From NCBI GenBank assembly GCA_964457225.1, contig CAYWEM010000009.1, forward strand, positions 1-64,000: DNA of 64,000 nucleotides. Reading direction: 5' to 3'. Every line of letters starts with the position of its first letter. Within the stretch, counting starts at the first letter, position 1. Below are positions 57,023 to 64,000 of this stretch, one piece after another. The notes beneath the pieces were generated by a model, which was not told the DNA's origin, made no database searches, and saw nothing but the letters and a program-made list of their open reading frames with translations. Both the position numbers and the translations under genes were made by a program. The stretch comes from CAYWEM01 sp964457225 (GTDB lineage Bacteria > Acidobacteriota > Aminicenantia > UBA2199).

Positions 57023-58702
57023 TCAGAAAACGTGGCCCAACCCGGCTGTCAGGCGGTCGCGCCGGCCGTGGCCGCTTGTTTCCGCTATCCAGCCCCGGCG
57101 GGAAAGTCTATCCCAGGAAACAAAGGCGTAAAAAGGCAGGCCGGAAGGTTGCCAGCTGCATTGCAGACGCCAGGAAAGGGCTCTGTCCCTGAGGGGGAAA
57201 TCGTTGCTGATGTCTTCCCGGTAACGGTCCAAACCCTGGATCGAATGAAAATCCAGGTAGTGGAAAGAACCGCCGGCTTCCAGGCCGCGCCATTTGAAAG
57301 ACAGGGAAGAAGAAAAAGCCGGACCGTAGGCAAAATAATAGCCGTGCTCGTGCAGCGGGGTTTTAGTGCCCTCAAGATCGTTGTGCAGTTGATAGCCGTC
57401 CAGGGCCAGGGACTCAATCATGGAAAAATGAACTGAAGCCGCAAGCTGGACCTGCAAGGTGAAAATTCCGTTGTAAAGCACCAGGTCGGCCAGGGGGCCG
57501 ATCAGGTGTACTGCGGAAAGCCGGTCCGATAAAGCCGGGTATTTCTGCAATGACAGTTCAAATCCGCTCCAGGGGCCCAGGTAAAAAGCGAATCCCCGCC
57601 TGCGTTCCGAATCGTCCAGTTCTATGTTCTGCGCCAGGAACCCCAGGTAGGCCACCCGGGCGCTGCCGGAAAACTCGCGGTTCAAAGCCAGGTTGAACTC
57701 CAGGAAACTCATGCTGTCATCGGAAAGCCATTTTTCACTGTGACCCTCATCAAGGTAGCCCGGGATGGTAACCAGCCTGCTACCGCCTCCCAGCCAGAAA
57801 GCCCGCCCGCTTTGCTCTCCGCCGGACAGCAGGCCTGCGGCCAGGCGCAGGCCATGGCCGGGCTGGTCATCGAGGGCGGCGAACCGGGGCGGGTTGAGCA
57901 GTTTGGCGTTGCGTCCCCAGATCAGGTTGTTTGCCCGGCCGGGGAAATTTATGAGCCAGGCCAGCAGGTCAGTCAGCCAGCCGCCTTTTTTGGCGCGCAG
58001 CATTTCACTTATCTGGAAAAAGTTTTCCCCGATGGGGAATCCGCCCAAAGGAGTGAAAACCTGGTCGTTGATCGAAATGACTTCACGGAATTCCGATACG
58101 TATTCCCAGAATGAAGATACCGCCAGGCTGTAAAGCAGGGATTGCCCCAGGTTCAGGGAGTTGCTCCGGGCCAGGGTGTAGTAAATGGCGCCGGCCGGGG
58201 CATGGGTCCAGTTGACCCGGAAATAGTTGTTGTCGAAACGCCAGGCCGAAAAACCCAGGAATCTCTTTTTCTGGTCAGCCCAGGTCGGTTCGTAATCCCA
58301 GTCGACCTGCATGGTTTCCTGCTGGATGAACCAGTAATTGGCGGTGGAAACGGCGATCAGGGCCAGGTTGCTGAAAAAGGCCCGCCGGCCGGGACCGGCC
58401 CCTTTCTTTTTCGGTGCCTTAGCCAACAAGACACTTTTCCCCCCAGGTTTATCCGGCCAGATCCATCTGAAACGCGACAGTCGCAAATCGGGCAGGGGCG
58501 GCAGCCAGGAAACCGCCTTTCCTGAGAGGAATTCGTTTTCAGCCGCCCGGCTTATGGTCAGGGTGAAGAGCGGGAATTCGTCAAAACTGAAAAACGAGGC
58601 GGTGGATCGGCTGTTTTCCCTGTCAGCCGGGGCAAACCCGGCAAAACTCAATGAAACCAGCAACAGCAATACGATCGGGGTTGTCGATATTGGCCTGGGC
58701 AT
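57023..58702 (-). CDS. DUF3943-type outer-membrane protein
   Basis: The protein is 559 aa with a signal peptide (about 1-22). The centre has the DUF3943 pattern: NYFRVNWTHAPAGAIYYTLAR, LYSLAVSSFWEYVSEFREVIS, INDQVFTPLGGFPIGENFF. The rest consists of beta-barrel-like strands (GFAFYLGPWSGFELSLQKYP, YYFAYGPAFSSSLSFKWRGL) ending RDRLTAGLGHVF with a terminal Phe. DUF3943 members are outer-membrane proteins of unknown role. The gene is divergent from the three-domain fusion; TATAAT lies 12 nt before its ATG on the minus strand (58720-58715). Confidence 0.8.
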   Translation of the reverse strand: MPRPISTTPIVLLLLVSLSFAGFAPADRENSRSTASFFSFDEFPLFTLTISRAAENEFLSGKAVSWLPPLPDLRLSRFRWIWPDKPGGKSVLLAKAPKKKGAGPGRRAFFSNLALIAVSTANYWFIQQETMQVDWDYEPTWADQKKRFLGFSAWRFDNNYFRVNWTHAPAGAIYYTLARSNSLNLGQSLLYSLAVSSFWEYVSEFREVISINDQVFTPLGGFPIGENFFQISEMLRAKKGGWLTDLLAWLINFPGRANNLIWGRNAKLLNPPRFAALDDQPGHGLRLAAGLLSGGEQSGRAFWLGGGSRLVTIPGYLDEGHSEKWLSDDSMSFLEFNLALNREFSGSARVAYLGFLAQNIELDDSERRRGFAFYLGPWSGFELSLQKYPALSDRLSAVHLIGPLADLVLYNGIFTLQVQLAASVHFSMIESLALDGYQLHNDLEGTKTPLHEHGYYFAYGPAFSSSLSFKWRGLEAGGSFHYLDFHSIQGLDRYREDISNDFPLRDRALSWRLQCSWQPSGLPFYAFVSWDRLSRRGWIAETSGHGRRDRLTAGLGHVF

Positions 58703-58843
58703 GGATTGTTTTTTATTATATCATCCGAACAAGACCGGAGGCAAGGAGCATTCTTCAGCCTTAAAGGCCGCCGCCTCTTTACCGGGCCGGCCAATACATT
58801 TAAAATGGGTTCTGCCGGGATTCGAAAACAGGAGCAGCCGGTC

Positions 58844-61800
58844 ATGAGGAAAAAACAAAACCTGGTGGAAAAGGCGGCCAGGCTCGCCGCTGAGCATTAC
58901 AGCCTGGAGGGGCTGATTTCAGAACTGCCCGGAGAAATCGACCGCAATTTCAAGTTGAGTACTTCCGGGGGCGGGGACTTTTTACTGAAACTCAGCCCGC
59001 CGGAAACCCGTCCTGCATACCTGGATTTTCAAGTCGGCATCCTGGAGCACCTGGCCGCCGAACCCCGAAGTTTTCTATTCCCCCGGGTGCTGAAAAACAG
59101 AAGCGGCGAATACCTGAGCCGGTTTGAGGACGAACAGGGTCAATCCTGTCAGGCCCGCCTGCTGACCTGGATTCCCGGCCGCACCTGGGCCGGGGTCAAT
59201 CCCCGGGGGCCGCGGCTGCTGGAAAACCTGGGGGTTAAATGCGCCGCCGTGGTCCAGGCCCTGGCTTCCTTCGATCATCCCGAAGCGCATCTGCCCCACG
59301 ACTGGGATCCAAGGCGGGCGGCCTGGACCGCGAATCACCTGGATTTATTCAATGATCGTGAACGGACATTGCTGGAGTTCTTTCTGGGCCTGTTCCAGGA
59401 AAGAGCCGGGCTGTTGAACGGATTGCGCCGCAGTCTGATCCACAACGACGCCAATGATCTCAACATCCTGGTCGGCACTGATCCGAAACAGCCGCAGGTC
59501 ACGGCCCTGCTCGATTACGGCGATGCACGCCACACCTGGACGGTGAACGAAGCTGCGGTAACCCTGGCCTATGTTCTGGCCGACCGACCCGATCCTCTCG
59601 GAGCTGCAAATCATTTTTTACGGGGCTTCAACAGTGTGACAGCTCTGCTGGACGAAGAACTGGAAGCGCTTTATCTGCTGATCGGCTTGAGGCTGGTGAT
59701 CAGTGTCTGTAAATCGAGGCTGAACAAGAAGCTGAATCCGAGGAACCCGTACCTGCAGGTCAGTGATGCTCCTGCCTGGAGATTGCTGCATTGCTGGAGG
59801 GAAATCCCGGCCGCCCTGGCCGGTTGTTCATTTCGCGCGGCCTGCGGGCGTCCGGCTCTGCCGGATCGCCCCCTTTTCGACCAATGGGCCGCCGGCCGGA
59901 AATGGAAAATCAGCGATCTTTTACCCGGCAGGTCAAGCCGGAACCTGCACAGAATAGACCTGAGCGTCGGCAGTACTTTTTTGGGGAATTTCAGCGTTTA
60001 TCGGCGTCCGGAAATGTTCAGCCCGGAAATGTCCGAGTTTTTAAAAAACAGTCCCGGGGTGATCCCGGCCGGAGGGTACGCGGAAGCCCGGCCTTTCTAT
60101 TCGACTCCTGCTTTCCGGCGGGAAGGAGAAAACGGACCCGAGTATCGCTGCCTGCATCTGGGACTGGATCTATGGCAATCGGCCGGAACAGAGGTGGCCG
60201 CTCCGTATCCCGGAGAAATCTGGGACTGGGCCGACAACAACCTGGAAAAGGATTACGGCGCGACTGTTATCCTGCGTCACAGGTACGCTCCGGGGCGCTA
60301 CTTTTTCACGCTTTACGGCCACCTGGCCAGGTCCAGCCTGTCTGGACTGGAAAAAGGCCGTAAACTGAAGGCCGGGCAGGTGTTTGCCGCCATGGGGCCG
60401 TGGGAGGAAAACGGTAACTGGCCGCCGCACCTGCATTTCCAGATTGTTCTTGACCTGCTTGACAACAAGGGCGACTTTCCCGGTGCCGCGTTTCCATCCT
60501 CCTGGGCGCTGTGGTCGGGGCTTTGTCCCGACCCAAACCTGCTCTTCAAGGAAGAAGTCCTGGTTCCCGCCGAAAAACCCGATCCCGCGATTCTGCGCGC
60601 TGAACTGCTGGGTGCCAGCCTGAGTCTCTCCTACGAACAGCCGCTGAAAATCGTGCGTGGTGAAATGCAGTACCTGGTGAGCGAATGCGGCCGGCTTTAC
60701 CTGGATACGGTAAACAACGTGGCCCAGGTGGGTCATGAACATCCCCGGGTTGTCACCGCCGGGCAGAGGCAGATGGCTGTATTGAACACCAATACCCGTT
60801 ACCTGCATGACAAGATCATCGAATACGCGGCCGCCCTGCTGGCCGCACTGCCCGCCCGGCTGGAAGTGCTTTTCTTTGTCAATTCAGGAAGTGAAGCCAA
60901 TGAACTGGCCTTGCGCCTGGCCCGCAACCACAGCTCAGAGCGCGATGTTATCGTTCTTGATCACGCCTATCACGGCAACAGCACCGGCTGCATCGACATA
61001 AGCCCGTACAAGTTCTCCGGGCCGGGCGGCCGGGGTTGTCCGGCTTTCACCCGGGTCGCTCCCCTGCCCGATACTTTTCGCGGTCTTTACCGCGGCCCCG
61101 ATCCGGACAACGCAAGGAAGTACGCCGCTCATGTCGGAGAAATCATCGGTGAACTGAAAAAAGCCGGGCGCAAACCCGCGGCTTTCATCGCCGAAAGCAT
61201 GGCCGGCTGCGGAGGACAGGTGGTTTTCCCTAAAGGATACCTGGAAGCTGTTTATCAGCAGGTCAGGCAGGCCGGGGGGCTGTGCATCGCCGATGAAGTC
61301 CAGACCGGATTCGGCCGGGTCGGGGAGAGGTTCTGGGCCTTTGAACTGCAGGGAGTGGAACCCGACATCGTCACCATGGGCAAGCCCATGGGCAACGGGC
61401 ATCCGCTGGGAGCGGTGGCCTGCACCCGGAAATTGGCCGAGTCCTTCGCCAACGGCATGGAATACTTCAATACTTTCGGCGGCAACCCGGTTTCCTGCGC
61501 CGTCGGTCTTGAAGTCCTGCGGGTGATCAGGGAAGACGGCCTGCAGGAGAACGCCCTTAAGGTCGGTTCAATGCTTCGGGAGGGTTTAGTTCAATTACAG
61601 GGTGAATGGCCTTTGCTGGCCGATATCCGCGGCCACGGACTCTTCCTCGGCCTGGAGCTGAACCTGGATGATCTTGAACCGGCCGCGGAGCAATGCGCCT
61701 ACCTGGTTGAAAGGATGAAAGAACAGGGAGTGCTGATGAGTATTGACGGACCGGATCACAATGTGGTCAAGATCAAGCCGCCGCTTTGTTTCAACCTGGA

Positions 61801-61867
61801 AAACGCCGCTGAACTGCTTACCCGCCTGAGGGCGGTCAGCCGGGAAGACCGGCTCCGAACAATTTAA
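58844..61867 (+). CDS. Kinase - M23 peptidase - class III aminotransferase-fold fusion
   Basis: This fusion is 1007 aa from ATG 58844, preceded by CAGGAG; earlier in-frame Met codons lie in promoter-like sequence without ribosome sites. Residues about 15-330 are an APH-type kinase related to hydroxylysine kinase, with H200-x-D202 in LIHNDANDLNIL and D224 in LLDYGD. Residues about 400-560 are an M23/LasA-type domain with H438-LGLD442 and H529-L-H531 (PPHLHF). Residues about 585-1005 are a PLP class III domain with NSGSEANELALRLARN, VLDHAYHGNS, ADEVQTGFGRVG and Schiff-base K847 (MGKPMGNGHPLGA), closest to the AGXT2L-type phospho-lyases. Phosphorylation of an amino alcohol or hydroxy-amino acid followed by phospho-elimination is the likely chemistry. 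There is no signal peptide, so a cytoplasmic M23 domain is odd. Confidence 0.9.
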   Translation: MRKKQNLVEKAARLAAEHYSLEGLISELPGEIDRNFKLSTSGGGDFLLKLSPPETRPAYLDFQVGILEHLAAEPRSFLFPRVLKNRSGEYLSRFEDEQGQSCQARLLTWIPGRTWAGVNPRGPRLLENLGVKCAAVVQALASFDHPEAHLPHDWDPRRAAWTANHLDLFNDRERTLLEFFLGLFQERAGLLNGLRRSLIHNDANDLNILVGTDPKQPQVTALLDYGDARHTWTVNEAAVTLAYVLADRPDPLGAANHFLRGFNSVTALLDEELEALYLLIGLRLVISVCKSRLNKKLNPRNPYLQVSDAPAWRLLHCWREIPAALAGCSFRAACGRPALPDRPLFDQWAAGRKWKISDLLPGRSSRNLHRIDLSVGSTFLGNFSVYRRPEMFSPEMSEFLKNSPGVIPAGGYAEARPFYSTPAFRREGENGPEYRCLHLGLDLWQSAGTEVAAPYPGEIWDWADNNLEKDYGATVILRHRYAPGRYFFTLYGHLARSSLSGLEKGRKLKAGQVFAAMGPWEENGNWPPHLHFQIVLDLLDNKGDFPGAAFPSSWALWSGLCPDPNLLFKEEVLVPAEKPDPAILRAELLGASLSLSYEQPLKIVRGEMQYLVSECGRLYLDTVNNVAQVGHEHPRVVTAGQRQMAVLNTNTRYLHDKIIEYAAALLAALPARLEVLFFVNSGSEANELALRLARNHSSERDVIVLDHAYHGNSTGCIDISPYKFSGPGGRGCPAFTRVAPLPDTFRGLYRGPDPDNARKYAAHVGEIIGELKKAGRKPAAFIAESMAGCGGQVVFPKGYLEAVYQQVRQAGGLCIADEVQTGFGRVGERFWAFELQGVEPDIVTMGKPMGNGHPLGAVACTRKLAESFANGMEYFNTFGGNPVSCAVGLEVLRVIREDGLQENALKVGSMLREGLVQLQGEWPLLADIRGHGLFLGLELNLDDLEPAAEQCAYLVERMKEQGVLMSIDGPDHNVVKIKPPLCFNLENAAELLTRLRAVSREDRLRTI

Positions 61868-61880
61868 AGGCGCCGGCAAC

Positions 61881-62546
61881 TCAGCTTATAGGGGCGCAGT
61901 GCCTTGGGGCTTTCCTTCCGGCTTGGCTCAAGGTTTGCAGGCAGTTCCCCAGCTCGAAGACAAAGCTTTTTTGATTGCCGCCGGCCGCTTCCAGTTTCAA
62001 CAAGGATCGGTGGGCCGTTATTTCCGCTTCTCCCAGTTCCCTGGTCCTGGAAAAGTCAAGCAAGTTCCCCTGTACCCGATAAGCCCGGCTCGCATTGATC
62101 ATGTTTCTTATCGATCCGGCCACGGCCGGATGATAGGTGACGATAAAGACCGCCTTGCTGATCCGGGTTCTTTGCCGGCTTATCCCGGCGATCCTTAGCA
62201 GGGCTTCCTGCTGGAAAAGCCGGTTGAATCCAGTATACAAAGAGCGGAAAGCGGGATTACTTATGGCCGACATTATTTCCCAGAATCCTCTTTGTAATTC
62301 GACAACTCGTACAAATCCGATCAGGTTGTCGTGCAAATAAAAGAACAGGTTGCTTTCATTTCCTGACAAAGCCTGGCTCAGGGAGATGGAGAAAGGCTCG
62401 TAAAGATTTCCTGTACCTGATTGCACTGATTTTTCGTTCTCCCGGTTCAGCCATTTTTCCAGCAGTACTAATTCGAATGGGCAATTAGGCTTGTTCGTGG
62501 TTACAACCAATTCCAATGATAAGTCTATCTTCGTTGTTTTTTCCAT
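61881..62546 (-). CDS. Hypothetical protein, possibly GNAT-like
   Basis: The protein is 221 aa when started at ATG 62546, six bases after GGAGGG; an in-frame ATG at 62573 lies upstream of that ribosome site. I do not recognise the family. The middle part (NLFFYLHDNLIGFVRVVELQRG, SAISNPAFRSLYTGFNRLFQQEAL, KAVFIVTYHPAVAGSIRNMIN) has the strand-helix rhythm of an acyltransferase fold with a fairly conserved pocket-like FVRVVEL, but no AdoMet or CoA motif stands out. It converges with the fusion gene (13 nt between stops). Confidence 0.55.
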   Translation of the reverse strand: MEKTTKIDLSLELVVTTNKPNCPFELVLLEKWLNRENEKSVQSGTGNLYEPFSISLSQALSGNESNLFFYLHDNLIGFVRVVELQRGFWEIMSAISNPAFRSLYTGFNRLFQQEALLRIAGISRQRTRISKAVFIVTYHPAVAGSIRNMINASRAYRVQGNLLDFSRTRELGEAEITAHRSLLKLEAAGGNQKSFVFELGNCLQTLSQAGRKAPRHCAPIS

Positions 62547-62573
62547 GACCAACCCTCCAAAAAACAAATGCAA

Positions 62574-62795
62574 ATGCTATTCTATACAAAAAGAAAAATC
62601 ATATATATGTAATCAAGATAGTCTAAGAATGCATGATATGATGAATCTCTTGAATAGTAAGAGAAGTTATTGTCAATTATAAAAAATGAATGATCAGGTA
62701 AATATGAGCTGAACTGTGTGAATGGATGAATGCCGGCATTCAGGAGCTGTTTGATCCAGGCCGCCTGTTTGACAGCCGCCGGAAAGAGGTTTACC
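62574..62795 (+). other. AT-rich divergent intergenic region before ispG
   Basis: This 220-bp stretch is clearly more AT-rich than its surroundings (for example ATCATATATATGTAATC) and separates the minus-strand gene from ispG. I see no gene and no RNA fold I trust. It probably holds divergent promoters; several TATAAT-like strings make the exact sites ambiguous. Confidence 0.4.
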
Positions 62796-62822
62796 ATGAA
62801 TCGATGCCGGCAAAAAGAGTGA
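62796..62822 (+). other. Possible nine-codon leader ORF overlapping the ispG start
   Basis: ATG at 62796 follows AAAGAGG by 6 nt, better placed than the ispG ATG at 62804. It reads MNRCRQKE and stops at 62822, out of frame with ispG. It may be a translated minicistron that feeds ribosomes to ispG, or a coincidence. Confidence 0.3.
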
Positions 62823-63853
62823 TATTCGTCGGTTCGGTGCCCATCGGGGCCGGACACCCGGTTGTCATCCAGTCGATGACCAAAACGGCGCCTGATGATG
62901 TCCAGGGTACACTTGAGCAGATAAACCGCCTGAAGGCGGCCGGCTGCCGGTTGATCAGGGTGGCCCTGCCGGCCGCTGAAAACATCAGGTCATTCAGGGC
63001 CGTGGTGTCCGCATCATCCCTGCCGGTAATCGCTGATATTCATTTTGATCACCGACTGGCCCTGGCCGCCATGGAGGCCGGAGCTGCTGCTGTGCGTATT
63101 AATCCCGGCAATATAGGTTCGCGCAGCAAGGTCAGGGAGATCCTGGAAGCGGCCGCTGAAAGGGGGGTCGCCCTGAGAATTGGGGTAAATTCCGGTTCCC
63201 TGGAAAAAAAATACTTGAATCCGCAGAAAACTCTGGCCGAGCAGTTGACGGATTCTTTGCTCGACCACGTCCGCTTCTGCGAAGATTGCGGCTTTTTCAA
63301 CCTGAAACTCTCGGTAAAAACCACGACCGTCAGGGACACCATCGCCGCTTACCGGCACCTGGACCGGCTGCTCCCGTATCCACTGCACCTGGGCTTGACC
63401 GAGGCCGGCCCCTTTTTGCCCGGGACCGTGAAATCGGTGCTGGCGCTCGGTAATCTCCTGATGGACGGTATCGGAAACACCATCCGGGTTTCCCTGACCG
63501 CTGACCCGGTGCAGGAAGTCCTGGTGGCCAGGGAACTGCTTAAAGCCCTGGGACTTCTTCAGGAAGACCTGGAAATCATATCTTGTCCTACCTGTGCCAG
63601 AACTTCGGTCGACCTGCTGGCCAAGGTCGAAGAATTCCAGGTCGCGTCCGCGGGACTGAAGCCTCCGCGTCCCCTGCGGGTGGCAATCATGGGTTGTGAA
63701 GTAAACGGTCCGGGTGAAGCCGCTCATGCCGATATAGGCCTGGCTTTCAGCCGTAGCCGGGGGTTCCTTTTCAGAAAAGGACGAATCGTCGGCCAGGTGG
63801 ACCCGGAAAGGGCCGTGGCTGAATTACTTGCCCTGGTCATGCAGCCGGAGTAG
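62804..63853 (+). CDS. ispG: 4-hydroxy-3-methylbut-2-enyl-diphosphate synthase IspG
   Basis: The protein is 349 aa from ATG 62804 (MPAKRVIFVGSVPIGAGHPVVIQSMTKT), the normal family start. The TIM-barrel part has IADIHFDHRLALAAMEAGAAAVRINPGN and VNSGSLEKKYL. The 4Fe-4S part has C261 and C264 (SCPTCART), C298 (MGCEVNGPGEA) and E305 as ligands. IspG reduces MEcPP to HMBPP in the MEP isoprenoid pathway, so the organism makes isoprenoids by that route. It is flavodoxin/ferredoxin dependent, consistent with PFOR supplying reductant. No downstream gene is co-transcribed: the next gene has its own promoter. Confidence 0.96.
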   Translation: MPAKRVIFVGSVPIGAGHPVVIQSMTKTAPDDVQGTLEQINRLKAAGCRLIRVALPAAENIRSFRAVVSASSLPVIADIHFDHRLALAAMEAGAAAVRINPGNIGSRSKVREILEAAAERGVALRIGVNSGSLEKKYLNPQKTLAEQLTDSLLDHVRFCEDCGFFNLKLSVKTTTVRDTIAAYRHLDRLLPYPLHLGLTEAGPFLPGTVKSVLALGNLLMDGIGNTIRVSLTADPVQEVLVARELLKALGLLQEDLEIISCPTCARTSVDLLAKVEEFQVASAGLKPPRPLRVAIMGCEVNGPGEAAHADIGLAFSRSRGFLFRKGRIVGQVDPERAVAELLALVMQPE

Positions 63854-63882
63854 AAGACAGCACTTTGCAGCGCAGACGACTC

Positions 63883-63911
63883 TTGCCGCCCGGGAAATTA
63901 AATGTTATATT
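63883..63911 (+). promoter_or_regulatory. Promoter of the thioredoxin-like gene
   Basis: TTGCCG (63883-63888), 17 bp and TATATT (63906-63911) with an extended TG one base before the -10. An AAGGAG site lies at 63933-63938. Confidence 0.6.
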
Positions 63912-63944
63912 TTGTTTTTTTCGGAAGAGAGCAAGGAGAATAAA

Positions 63945-64000
63945 ATGTCAGAAACAGTCAAATGCGGCGGTTGCGGTAAAAACAATCGTTTTGAAAAAAA
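63945..64000 (+). CDS. Start of a zinc-ribbon protein, thioredoxin-2-like (partial)
   Basis: The window ends 18 codons into this gene. It starts at ATG 63945, seven bases after AAGGAG, and reads MSETVKCGGCGKNNRFEK. A CxxC zinc-ribbon half followed by NRF at this spot is like the N-terminus of TrxC-type thioredoxins, whose zinc ribbon precedes the thioredoxin fold. The CGPC active site would lie beyond the window, so the call is provisional. Confidence 0.5.
   Translation, partial: MSETVKCGGCGKNNRFEK

Overview
The window is chromosomal DNA of a Gram-negative, probably anaerobic, free-living bacterium, with no viral or plasmid backbone. Support for this: a complete Na+-translocating NADH:quinone reductase operon, an oxygen-sensitive pyruvate:ferredoxin oxidoreductase, LPS-type heptose kinase/adenylyltransferase and heptosyltransferase genes, several outer-membrane beta-barrels, and a full rod-shape operon. 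Most of the sequence is GC-rich and dense, with long chains of overlapping genes. A candidate-phylum lineage near Acidobacteriota/Aminicenantes would fit, but that is a guess; the sequence does not name the organism. A 100-N scaffold gap (8034-8133) shows this is a draft assembly.

Positions 1-5750 form an accessory island. It starts with an AT-rich pair, an M91-like metallopeptidase toxin domain and a probable immunity gene. Two AbiE-type toxin-antitoxin modules follow. The first (1413-2897) looks intact. The second (3299-5414) is decayed: its toxin is split by a 291-bp MITE-like foldback element with a 5-bp target duplication, is frameshifted further down, and both of its genes have lost their expected ATG. 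Three copies of a coding-derived repeat (1177, 2985, 5637) punctuate the island.

Positions 5750-20400 carry a GNAT acetyltransferase, YjbQ, a giant secreted C39-type protein with Ig-like, RCC1 and FG-GAP repeats, pyruvate:ferredoxin oxidoreductase followed by a sigma-54 activator, an outer-membrane receptor-like protein, a PLP aminotransferase and an OsmC protein. Positions 20400-28500 are a co-oriented cluster: lipoprotein solute-binding protein, histidine kinase, secreted metallopeptidase/propeller protein, coiled-coil membrane protein and UDP-galactopyranose mutase. On the minus strand come a FakA-DegV fusion and a cNMP-FHA protein (28485-31035).

A minus-strand chain runs from 42040 to 31092: FecR-like, GGDEF, mreB, mreC, mreD, mrdA, rodA, a radical-SAM/DUF2344 protein, a TrmH-type methyltransferase and queH. 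It joins cell-shape control to RNA modification. Next come a heptose/LPS cluster (45115-42106), tRNA-Phe, recD2 and a radical-SAM plus methyltransferase pair. The nqrABCDEF-apbE operon (56922-49995) would use reduced cofactor to pump sodium. The end of the window holds a DUF3943 outer-membrane protein, a three-domain kinase/M23/aminotransferase fusion, ispG and the start of a zinc-ribbon, thioredoxin-like gene.

A trait recurs across the window: at five genes the predicted -10 hexamer ends exactly 6 nt before the start codon, which implies leaderless transcripts.
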